A stretch of 37,261 nt of DNA from Candidatus Fibrimonadaceae bacterium. GTDB lineage: Bacteria > Fibrobacterota > Fibrobacteria > Fibrobacterales > Fibrobacteraceae. Shown piece by piece: positions 23,744 to 31,140 of the stretch. Each line of letters begins with the position of its first letter. Positions within the stretch are counted from its first letter, which is position 1. The stretch covers positions 1 through 37,261 of the forward strand of contig JAITFN010000010.1 of the NCBI GenBank assembly GCA_031281345.1, read 5' to 3'. The position numbers and the translations under genes were made by a program. A model generated the notes under the pieces. It ran no database searches, had not been told where the DNA came from, and was given only the letters and a program-made list of their open reading frames with translations.

Positions 23744-25195
23744 CTAAAACCCAAAATCCGTTATCTCTTTTTCATCTTTTTTCTCAACCTCAAAAGCACG
23801 TGCTTGCTGATGAATTTTGTTAGCTTCCACATATATAGCCCTTTGAGGGCGAACAGGGCAAATATATTCGCAACCTCCGCAACCCACACATATACTCGCA
23901 TCCACAAAAGGAATGGTTAATCCATTTTTATACGGAATCATTTTCACGGCTTGAGTTGGGCAATGCTCGGAACACGCTCCACAGCTCGTTCCTTTTGTGT
24001 TTACAACGCAAAGCTCTGGAACAAAAACAACCTTCCCCACTTGCAAGCGATGTTTTTGCTCAACGGTTAGCGGAGTCAATGCGTTATTGGGGCAAACATT
24101 TGTGCATATAGTGCAATCATAATTGCAAAACCCTTTTTCAAAATACATCACGGGCATCATCACTCCGCGGGCACCGTATTCCGTAAACGCTGGTTTCAAC
24201 ACCTTTGATGGGCATTTGGATATGCACAAATGGCAAGAGGTGCAATATTTTTGCAAACGCTCTGCGCTAATCGCTCCGGGTGGGCTAATGGCATTTTTCT
24301 TGTTTGTTTGCGCAAAAACCGCTGGAGCAGCTATGGCAATAGTTAAGCTAGTCAAGAAAAATTTTCTCTTGCTTTTATCCACCTCTACTTGCTTTTTTTT
24401 GCCCATAGAAAAGGATATGGCTTTTTTGTTGCAGTTGTTCAAACAACTAAAGCAATTAAGGCATTGGTTGTAATCCACCGTTTTTGTTTTTGAATCTATG
24501 CAAGAGGCTTTGCATTTTTTTTCGCATATACCGCAAGAGGCGCATTTATCGCTGTTTATTCGGATTTTGAAAAGAGAAAATTTATTGAAAAATCCAAAAA
24601 GAGTACCAACAGGGCAAATTGTGTTACAATAAAGCCGTCCTTTTTTCCAAGCCAACACACATACAATTGCAAAAGTTAATAATGCAACTATAAACGAAAA
24701 AATGCTGAGTATTGCTATTTCAATTCGGTAAAAAGCATAATTACCAAAATGGTTGAAAATGTATGCTAATACATTGTTCATCGCTAGGTAAATTGGTTTA
24801 AATATATGTGTAGCTATTCTGCCGTAGGCACTGTATGGGTCTAGCAATCCTACTGCTATGGTAAAACCCAAATTGAAGAGAACAAGGAAAATAGCTAAGA
24901 TAGACCAACGCAATATGGGATTATTTTTCCTATACTTATAACCTTTTTTCTTGCATGCAATATCTTGAAAAATTCCCATTGGGCAAATAAAGGAACAATA
25001 AATCCGCCCAAACAACAAAGCGCAAACCAAAAGAAAAATCATAACGACAGCATTGTGCGAGAGCCAAGCTGGAATAAATTGAATTTGTCCCAAGATGTGA
25101 ATCTGGGGTGGCAACAAGCCTGCGAAATCCAAAAAAAAGAATGTCAGTAAACTAAAGATGATAAGTGATATGATAACTCGTAATTTTTTAAGCAT
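23744..25195 (-). CDS. NapH-NapG-like fused polyferredoxin membrane protein
   Basis: A 483-residue electron carrier. Residues 1-185 have four to five membrane helices and two NapH-type CxxxCP motifs (C67/C71, C190/C194). About 212-260 carries two 4Fe-4S clusters (C218, 221, 224, 228; C245, 248, 251, 255). At 277-295, KRKFFLTSLTIAIAAPAVFA resembles a Tat signal but with KRK in place of RR, followed by the NapG-like PPGAI at 305-309. About 318-450 carries four more clusters (C318-328, C357-368, C396-412, C436-446). NapH and NapG are separate subunits that pass quinol electrons to periplasmic nitrate reductase. Here they look fused, and the gene lies tail to tail with tatAC. The physiological acceptor is unknown. 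It follows GH5 by 14 nt. Confidence 0.85.
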   Translation of the reverse strand: MLKKLRVIISLIIFSLLTFFFLDFAGLLPPQIHILGQIQFIPAWLSHNAVVMIFLLVCALLFGRIYCSFICPMGIFQDIACKKKGYKYRKNNPILRWSILAIFLVLFNLGFTIAVGLLDPYSAYGRIATHIFKPIYLAMNNVLAYIFNHFGNYAFYRIEIAILSIFSFIVALLTFAIVCVLAWKKGRLYCNTICPVGTLFGFFNKFSLFKIRINSDKCASCGICEKKCKASCIDSKTKTVDYNQCLNCFSCLNNCNKKAISFSMGKKKQVEVDKSKRKFFLTSLTIAIAAPAVFAQTNKKNAISPPGAISAERLQKYCTSCHLCISKCPSKVLKPAFTEYGARGVMMPVMYFEKGFCNYDCTICTNVCPNNALTPLTVEQKHRLQVGKVVFVPELCVVNTKGTSCGACSEHCPTQAVKMIPYKNGLTIPFVDASICVGCGGCEYICPVRPQRAIYVEANKIHQQARAFEVEKKDEKEITDFGF

Positions 25196-25209
25196 AAATT
25201 TTTCTCATA

Positions 25210-26580
25210 TCACCTCACCGCGATTTTTCTAATTGAACTCCCCTGCTTAACTATATAAATACCTGCTTTTTGCGGTTTTGCATTTCCAAGAGGTTCGCCT
25301 TTTAGGGAGTAGTATGTTGGAGAGTGGCTAGCGGCTAGTGGGGAGTGGCTGATTATTGGAGTGGCATCTTCAGAACTGGAACTAGATGTTGGAATAGAAG
25401 AACTGCTCGGTGCTACGTTATTTCCTGCTATTGCCTTCATTCCTGCTACTAATTGCGGGTCTGAAAAAGCAGGAGGATTGCTCTTGCGGTTGTAATAATA
25501 AATAACTTCGCCTTTACTAGGATCTAATTGAATATCCCACAGCACGGGGCACATATTGCGAGTGTATATCGCTTCCGCTACTTTCAATGTGTAATTAGTA
25601 ACTTGTGCTTGAGTCCTCTCTCGTGCCTCATTTAATTTAGCAGCAAAACCATACTCACCGATGATTACAGGAATGTCTTTATCTACAAAGTTGGTCTTCA
25701 ATTTGTTCATCTTAGTGTTCAACTCCGTGATATCCGCTTGTGTTCCCCATTTGCCGATAAACGCCGTCCACTCATCATCGCCATTTATGTGAGTAAACCC
25801 AAATGGGTCGTAGTAATGCACAGATACCGCGCAACGCGTGCAACCGGTGGGCAATTTGAACAGCGGGTCGCTGGTATAATCAATGTTTGTATCGTATCCG
25901 GCAATTAAGAGATGGCGATTAGCATTGTTGCCGCCTGAGGCTTTAACTACATCGTAAAATTTTTGATTTATGGTGTTCAAAAAACCATAAGCTCTCGCCT
26001 TATCGCCTGAGTTGCTCCACATATTCCACACCTCATTCCAAGAACCCTCTTCATTCATAGATTCAAGTATTAGATATCCGCTTTTGTCTTTGAATTTGGC
26101 ACTTACTTGTTCCCATATACGAGTGTATTTTCTCATACACTCCGCAGAATCAGTAGGGAATTTGTCTTGTATCCAATCTTTTTGATGGTGGAGGTTTACA
26201 ATAGCATACATACCGTCTTCCAGTACCCAATTAACCACCTCTTCAACGCGGTTGAGCAAAGCAGTGCTTATGGTGTATGTACCACCGGTGTTATTACCAG
26301 TCATCAAATTTGTCCATGACACAGGAATGCGAACCGTTTTAAAACCCGCATTTTTGTAGCCGTCTATCATTGCCTTAGTGACTGTAGGGCTGCCCCAAGC
26401 GGTTTCGTAATCATTTACGGTAGTGCCATTGATCCAGTCGCCATTTGACTCAAATGTGTTGCCCAAGTTAATCCCAAGCCCCATATCCTTTACCACCTGT
26501 GCTGTGGTCATATTGAGAGGGTTAGTTTGCGCCCATAATGCAACAGATGCGAAAATCAAAATTTTAACTACGTTTTTCAT
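25210..26580 (-). CDS. GH5 endoglucanase with Fibrobacter-type C-terminal tail
   Basis: A 456-residue secreted enzyme: short signal (1-17), GH5 domain about 20-385, Ser-rich linker and the shared tail. Catalytic acids are E177 (LESMNEE, acid/base) and E309 (VIIGEYGF, nucleophile); HYYDPF and NLHH are also present. MGLGINLGNTFE and LHHQKDW suggest subfamily GH5_4, which includes beta-1,4-endoglucanases and xyloglucanases; the exact substrate is inferred. Residues 420-456 form the tail (YYSLKGEPLGNAKPQKAGIY). Start ATG has GTGAGG from the last codons of the GH43 gene. Third enzyme in the GH10-GH43-GH5 operon. Confidence 0.93.
   Translation of the reverse strand: MKNVVKILIFASVALWAQTNPLNMTTAQVVKDMGLGINLGNTFESNGDWINGTTVNDYETAWGSPTVTKAMIDGYKNAGFKTVRIPVSWTNLMTGNNTGGTYTISTALLNRVEEVVNWVLEDGMYAIVNLHHQKDWIQDKFPTDSAECMRKYTRIWEQVSAKFKDKSGYLILESMNEEGSWNEVWNMWSNSGDKARAYGFLNTINQKFYDVVKASGGNNANRHLLIAGYDTNIDYTSDPLFKLPTGCTRCAVSVHYYDPFGFTHINGDDEWTAFIGKWGTQADITELNTKMNKLKTNFVDKDIPVIIGEYGFAAKLNEARERTQAQVTNYTLKVAEAIYTRNMCPVLWDIQLDPSKGEVIYYYNRKSNPPAFSDPQLVAGMKAIAGNNVAPSSSSIPTSSSSSEDATPIISHSPLAASHSPTYYSLKGEPLGNAKPQKAGIYIVKQGSSIRKIAVR
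25213..25320 (-). repeat. Shared C-terminal tail coding segment, GH5
   Basis: Encodes YYSLKGEPLGNAKPQKAGIY and the final KIAVR. Very similar DNA at the 3' end of all six enzymes (also 26586-26690, 28568-28672, 31144-31250, 33636-33742, 35501-35608). Confidence 0.9.
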
Positions 26581-26582
26581 AT

Positions 26583-28562
26583 TTACCTCACTGCGATTTT
26601 TCTGATTGAATTTCCCTGCTTAACTACATAAATCCCTGCTTTTTGCGGTTTTGCATTTCCAAGAGGTTCGCCTTTTAGGGAATAGTATGCCTGAGGGTGG
26701 TTGGTGGCTAGTGGGGAGTGGTTAACTACTGGAGTAGCACCTTCGCTAGAAGAACTTGATTCCGCAACGGAAGAACTGCTACCGGATTCTGCTACAACTT
26801 CAAAACTTCCGCAAGATAAAGCTGGGTTAAGAGTCATTTTAGTGCTACCGCATGTAACCTCGCTCAAAGTGATGTCTTTTTTTCCAGGAGTCCAGAACGC
26901 ATGAGTGCTATTTGAATTCCACCCGTCTAGTTCATTAGAAGAACCGCTTAGGTTAAATATAAAAGCTGTTCCAACAGTAACTCCGGTTCCGCAACTTACA
27001 TTTGGTCTGGGAACATTGCTTCCCGAAACATAACTCGGATCAAGGTTATTCACATTGCAAGTTACGTTATAGGAAGAAGAACTGCTTGCCGCTCTGCTAC
27101 TGCTACTTGCTGCTATGCTACTACTGGACGACGTTGAGGTGCCGCTCTTGAATATATATTTGCTTATGCGGAAATTGCTAGACCCTTTGAACACTAAATA
27201 TAGATAATCTTTTACGCCAGCAGTCATATTTATACTGCAAGTAATATCTTGCCACGTTGATGCGCCGCCAGTCGCTGGAATAGCGCAGGTTCCTGCTAAA
27301 GTACCAGTTTGGCTTCCGGTTCTGATTTCAATTGAACCGCCTGCTGAAGCACTTGCCGCACGCACCACAAATGATGTGGCACCGTTTGTAAAATTCACGC
27401 TCTTGAGATTAACCCAGCTTCCATCCGTGATTGAAACGAGCATAACGCATTTATCGCCAGCTGTGCCTGGGCTATTGTTGTTGCTGTTTGTGATGGTGCC
27501 GGGGTTAGGAGCGCTACATATTGCTGTTTTTATTGTACCGGATTGCTTGAACATAGTAGTTGCCAAAACAGTATCGTATGGGTTGAAGTTTTTTATTTGG
27601 TCGGGACCAGCGTCTGTAGCAACTACCTGCTTTATTGTGCCGTCTGAATTGTATTCCAATTTGTCCACGCTAACGCTCCTGTATTCACCACTGCTAACGT
27701 TATTTGTTTTTCTGAGTTTGCGGTCGTGGTAGGCAATGTACCAATTATTTTTGTATTGCACAACACCCGCGTGGTTATTGCCACCGCCAGAAGCACTATT
27801 CGGTAGCATTGTGCCTTTGAAAGTAAAAGGTCCCAGTGGATTTGTGCCCGTCATGTAAGCAATGTCGGCAGAACCGTTTGTGAAGTTTTGGGAAAAAGAA
27901 AAGTAGTATGTGTTGCCGTTTTTGTGCATATAAGCGGCTTCAAATGACCGAGTTGCACCTGTAATGGTTGTTGCAGGCCAAGTTGCGCTCATCATATCGC
28001 TACCCAGCTTTGCCGCACGCAAATTTGAACCAGGTCCAGGGTTGCCGTCTGCGGGACCGCCGCCGAAATATATATACCCTTGACCATCGGAATCGACAAA
28101 TCCGGCAGGGTCAAAAAGCCACGGAACGTTTGTATTATTATTAGTGTTGCCCGTTATAAGCGTTTTGCTACCAGTGAATGGACCTGCTGGATGAACGGCA
28201 GTAGCTACTCCTATTCCGCTTCCGCCATTTGGAATATAGAGGTAAACTTTATTGTCCTTCACAGCGGCTCCCGGAGCATAAGCCTGATTATATCCAGACG
28301 GCCCATCGCGCCCAACGCTGTATACCTCGCCGTGGTCTGTCCAGTTAGCCATATCGTCTGTGGACATCAAGGTATAGAACTTAATGTCGTAACCGCTGCT
28401 AGATGGGTTGTTGTTATCGTAAGAAGCGTAGATGTAAAGTCTATCTCCCCAGACAAAGGCATTTGGGTCGGCGGTGTATTTTTGACGTAGGATTGGATTT
28501 GCTGCAAATGCCGTACCTACAGAGATTATTGCTGCGATTGTCAAGAGCAATGCTTTTTTCAT
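26583..28562 (-). CDS. GH43 arabinoxylan-active enzyme with CBM6-like module
   Basis: A 659-residue secreted enzyme. Signal 1-20; five-bladed GH43 domain about 21-310 with the three acids D32 (YTADPNAF), D151 (LFDPAGFVD) and E208 (RSFEAAYMH); CBM6-like domain about 325-470 (VNLKSVNFTNGATSFVVRAA, GGASTWQDITC); a Ser-rich linker; a ~90-residue Cys-containing module (NVTCNVNNLDPSYVSGS...SCGSFEVV) also found twice in the GH10 protein; Ser-rich linker; C-terminal tail. Closest in form to arabinoxylan arabinofuranohydrolases or xylosidases. Its ATG follows the GH10 stop by 2 nt and uses GTGAGG at the end of GH10 as ribosome binding site. Confidence 0.93.
   Translation of the reverse strand: MKKALLLTIAAIISVGTAFAANPILRQKYTADPNAFVWGDRLYIYASYDNNNPSSSGYDIKFYTLMSTDDMANWTDHGEVYSVGRDGPSGYNQAYAPGAAVKDNKVYLYIPNGGSGIGVATAVHPAGPFTGSKTLITGNTNNNTNVPWLFDPAGFVDSDGQGYIYFGGGPADGNPGPGSNLRAAKLGSDMMSATWPATTITGATRSFEAAYMHKNGNTYYFSFSQNFTNGSADIAYMTGTNPLGPFTFKGTMLPNSASGGGNNHAGVVQYKNNWYIAYHDRKLRKTNNVSSGEYRSVSVDKLEYNSDGTIKQVVATDAGPDQIKNFNPYDTVLATTMFKQSGTIKTAICSAPNPGTITNSNNNSPGTAGDKCVMLVSITDGSWVNLKSVNFTNGATSFVVRAASASAGGSIEIRTGSQTGTLAGTCAIPATGGASTWQDITCSINMTAGVKDYLYLVFKGSSNFRISKYIFKSGTSTSSSSSIAASSSSRAASSSSSYNVTCNVNNLDPSYVSGSNVPRPNVSCGTGVTVGTAFIFNLSGSSNELDGWNSNSTHAFWTPGKKDITLSEVTCGSTKMTLNPALSCGSFEVVAESGSSSSVAESSSSSEGATPVVNHSPLATNHPQAYYSLKGEPLGNAKPQKAGIYVVKQGNSIRKIAVR
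26586..26690 (-). repeat. Shared C-terminal tail coding segment, GH43
   Basis: Tail with KAGIYVVKQGNSIRKIAVR. Followed by TAA, AT and the GH5 ATG. Confidence 0.9.
26790..27071 (-). repeat. ~90-aa Cys module, GH43 copy
   Basis: Begins YNVTCNVNNLDPSYVSGSNV and ends SCGSFEVV; about 80% or more alike by eye to the first GH10 copy, also at DNA level (shared 'gtgctatttgaattccaccc'). Confidence 0.75.
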
Positions 28563-28564
28563 AT

Positions 28565-30985
28565 TTACCTCACTGCGATTTTTTTAACTGAATTTCCCTG
28601 TTTAACTATATAAATACCTGCTTTTTGCGGTTTTGCATTTCCAAGCGGCTCGCCTTTTAGGGAGTAGTAGGTTCGGGAGTGGCTAGTGGCTAGTGGGGAG
28701 TGGTTAATTATTGGGGTTGTGCTTTCCACAATTTCAAAGCTGCCGCAACCTATTGGATCTATAGATACCTTGTTGCTGTTGCATACAATGCTATCTAAAA
28801 CAACTGTTCTTGTTCCGGTATTGTATAAAGCGTGGGTGCCGCCCGCCGAAGCCCATCCGGTTATTTCTGAACCGTTAATGCTGAATGAAGTTGTTCCAAC
28901 TGTAGCTCCAGTTCCGCAACTTACATTTGGTCTTGGAACTTCGCTCCCTGAAACGTAACTTGGTTCTAAGTTCTCTACATTGCAAGTCACATTAAAGCTT
29001 CCGGTACTGCTGCTACTTGCTGCTACAACTTCAAAACTTCCGCAAGATACAGCTGGATTAAGAGTCACTTTGTTTCCACCGCACGTAACCTCGCTCAAAG
29101 TGATGTTTTTTGTTCCAGTCGTCCAGAACCCATGAGTGCTATTTGAATTCCACCCGTCTAGGACATTAGTAGAACCGACTAGGTTAAATACAAAAGTTGT
29201 TCCAACTGTAACTCCAGTTCCGCAACTTACAGTTGGCTTTGGAACATTGCTCCCTGATACATAACTGGTTTGCAGACCATTCATATTGCAAGTTACGTTA
29301 TAAGATTGCACACTAGAGCTACTTGCCGTTCCGCTAGAACTGCTCGCTATTCTGCTGCTAGATGAACCGTTCCAATTCGATTCTGGCACAAGCCTCGCTA
29401 TAGTATCCCACGCTGGTTTGCGGTTGTTATCTTTGTCGAACAAGAGCGGTGCGTTTGACCTACCGCTCTCCTTGTCGGTCCCAACCCAGCTATTTGCATC
29501 GTTTGGACCCCAAACCACAACTGCCGTAACAGCACTTTTTTTGTCAATGGCATTCCGGAAAACCTCTCCATACCTATGACCCTGCTGAGCAAGCGTATAT
29601 TTTCCGCCTTCCGTGCTAATGTCAAGTTCCGATACATGAACCTCGCCAAGTTCCGCATACATATTAAGGGCTGTTCTGTAGCTATTTATGCCAGCAAAGG
29701 CATTTACATTATTATCGGCGCTTATATGCGATTGCATTCCCATTCCATCTAATACGTTTTTTTGACGCAAGGGTTTTATTATTTTATCTATGATGCTGTT
29801 TCTTTTGTGGTCCCAATATTCATTGTAATCGTTGTAGAAGAGCTTGGTGGTGCGTGGCGCATATTGCCTAGCAAGAGTGAAGGCATCTTCAATGAAAGAG
29901 TTGTCTCCATAAACTTGAACCCACGGAGATTTGCCATCGTTATATCCAGGTTCTCTGGCACCGCCATTATTCTTTGTTCTTTGTTCGTTATCGCTAGTGG
30001 CTTCGTTTACAACGTCGTAAGCGTAGAGGTCCAAATTCGGGTATTGTTCTTTTATAAGAGCAAATAAATTTTTGATGTAGCTTTCCATACGCTGCTTCAT
30101 AACTGCCTTGGTCACCCAATTTCCGCCGTTCTGGAAATTATCCTTGAAAAACCATTGCGGCGTTTGGTTGTGCCACACAAGGGTATGCCCCCTAACCCCG
30201 ATTTTGTTATCCGAGCAGAATTTAAGCGTTGACGCGGCATTGTTAAGGCGCACACTGATATTCGTATTGGTTGAGCCAGTCGCGTTCATTGTTGCGTCTG
30301 GCTTCATTTCGTTCTCCATGGTGATGCTGTTGAATTCTTTGAGTATCAAAGCTTTTATGGCATTGTTATTTACAGTGCTGTTGTTCAAAACAGAGCCTAT
30401 GCGGAAATATCCCGCATAAATATCCTTTAAGCCAACTTCGGCAAGCGTTTTTGCCTGCATTTTGATTGGGGTATAATTTTGTTTTTGCACAACTTTAACA
30501 TCGTCAAAGAAAAAATCTGCCTTGCTGTTCGTTGTGATGCTTAGCGTGAGGTTTACCGTAGTTGCTGGCGCGGTAAAAGTTGCAACAAGCGAAGCCCATT
30601 TGCCAGAAGGCACTGCTACCGAAGCGATTACTTTAGAGCCGTAAGTTACGCCATCTGGGTAAAGCCATCTGAGCGTAAGTTTATAGGTCTCAGTAGTTGG
30701 CTGTTCGTGCCTTACATATACGCTGTATTCGTATTCCTCTCCGCCAGAGAGATAAAACCCCTTTTCAGACATAGCACCTTCGGTGGATAAATGTCTGTTT
30801 GTTATCTTCATACCGCGCGACATGCTGTAGCCAAGCCCAGGATGCGCGGTTATTTTGGCGTAATCGCCACTGGCAAACCAACCATCGTAACTCACCTCAA
30901 AAGAATCGTGGAGCAACACGGCCTGAGCATAAACAAATTGAAGGGAAAACAGCAAAATACTTGCTAAAAATGCGACTCTTTTCAT
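28565..30985 (-). CDS. GH10 endo-xylanase with N-terminal CBM and two Cys modules
   Basis: An 806-residue secreted xylanase. Signal about 1-20; CBM4/9/22-like beta-sandwich about 25-165 (DSFEVSYDGWFASGDYAKI...FFFDDVKVV); GH10 barrel about 180-530 with acid/base E328 (DVVNEATSDN) and nucleophile E453 (VHVSELDIS), TLVWHNQTPQWF and MENEMKPD; Ser-rich linker; two ~90-residue Cys-containing modules; then the shared tail. The start is the ATG at 30985 with AAGGGGG; a frame 7 codons longer lacks support. First gene of the operon GH10-GH43-GH5-(Fe-S protein), from the promoter at 31057-31085. Cleaves beta-1,4-xylan backbone. Confidence 0.95.
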   Translation of the reverse strand: MKRVAFLASILLFSLQFVYAQAVLLHDSFEVSYDGWFASGDYAKITAHPGLGYSMSRGMKITNRHLSTEGAMSEKGFYLSGGEEYEYSVYVRHEQPTTETYKLTLRWLYPDGVTYGSKVIASVAVPSGKWASLVATFTAPATTVNLTLSITTNSKADFFFDDVKVVQKQNYTPIKMQAKTLAEVGLKDIYAGYFRIGSVLNNSTVNNNAIKALILKEFNSITMENEMKPDATMNATGSTNTNISVRLNNAASTLKFCSDNKIGVRGHTLVWHNQTPQWFFKDNFQNGGNWVTKAVMKQRMESYIKNLFALIKEQYPNLDLYAYDVVNEATSDNEQRTKNNGGAREPGYNDGKSPWVQVYGDNSFIEDAFTLARQYAPRTTKLFYNDYNEYWDHKRNSIIDKIIKPLRQKNVLDGMGMQSHISADNNVNAFAGINSYRTALNMYAELGEVHVSELDISTEGGKYTLAQQGHRYGEVFRNAIDKKSAVTAVVVWGPNDANSWVGTDKESGRSNAPLLFDKDNNRKPAWDTIARLVPESNWNGSSSSRIASSSSGTASSSSVQSYNVTCNMNGLQTSYVSGSNVPKPTVSCGTGVTVGTTFVFNLVGSTNVLDGWNSNSTHGFWTTGTKNITLSEVTCGGNKVTLNPAVSCGSFEVVAASSSSTGSFNVTCNVENLEPSYVSGSEVPRPNVSCGTGATVGTTSFSINGSEITGWASAGGTHALYNTGTRTVVLDSIVCNSNKVSIDPIGCGSFEIVESTTPIINHSPLATSHSRTYYSLKGEPLGNAKPQKAGIYIVKQGNSVKKIAVR
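28568..28672 (-). repeat. Shared C-terminal tail coding segment, GH10
   Basis: Tail with KAGIYIVKQGNSVKKIAVR. Followed by TAA, AT and the GH43 ATG. Confidence 0.9.
28727..28996 (-). repeat. ~90-aa Cys module, second GH10 copy (diverged)
   Basis: Begins FNVTCNVENLEPSYVSGSEV and ends GCGSFEIV. Its middle part differs from the other two copies (SFSINGSEITGWASAGGTH). Confidence 0.75.
29025..29302 (-). repeat. ~90-aa Cys module, first GH10 copy
   Basis: Begins YNVTCNMNGLQTSYVSGSNV, contains LDGWNSNSTHGFW and ends SCGSFEVV. Four Cys per unit are conserved, which suggests disulfides in a small secreted beta domain. I do not recognise a named family. Confidence 0.75.
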
Positions 30986-31056
30986 AGAGAACCCCCTTGT
31001 GTGCATATAATCAATATATAATAATATAATATAATGTAATGTATAAATGTAAATAA

Positions 31057-31085
31057 AATGTAAAATTTCTATAAAAAAATGTCAA
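31057..31085 (-). promoter_or_regulatory. Sigma70-like promoter of the GH10-GH43-GH5 operon
   Basis: Minus strand: TTGACA (31080-31085), 17-nt spacer, TACATT (31057-31062). Same boxes and spacing as the porin promoter at 13501-13529. The leader downstream (31010-31056) is almost pure A/T and repeats TACATT/TATATT several times before the AAGGGGG ribosome binding site. Confidence 0.75.
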
Positions 31086-31094
31086 ACAACCCTA

Positions 31095-31118
31095 TTTTTA
31101 TGGCAATTTCCATAAAAA
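31095..31118. promoter_or_regulatory. Perfect inverted repeat upstream of the GH10 promoter
   Basis: TTTTTATGG (31095-31103) and CCATAAAAA (31110-31118), 9-bp arms, 6-nt centre. It lies 9 nt upstream of the -35 box. It may be an activator or repressor site, or a weak A/T-rich terminator for the GH74 gene. Confidence 0.5.
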
Positions 31119-31140
31119 CGGAATTAGAATATGATATTTC

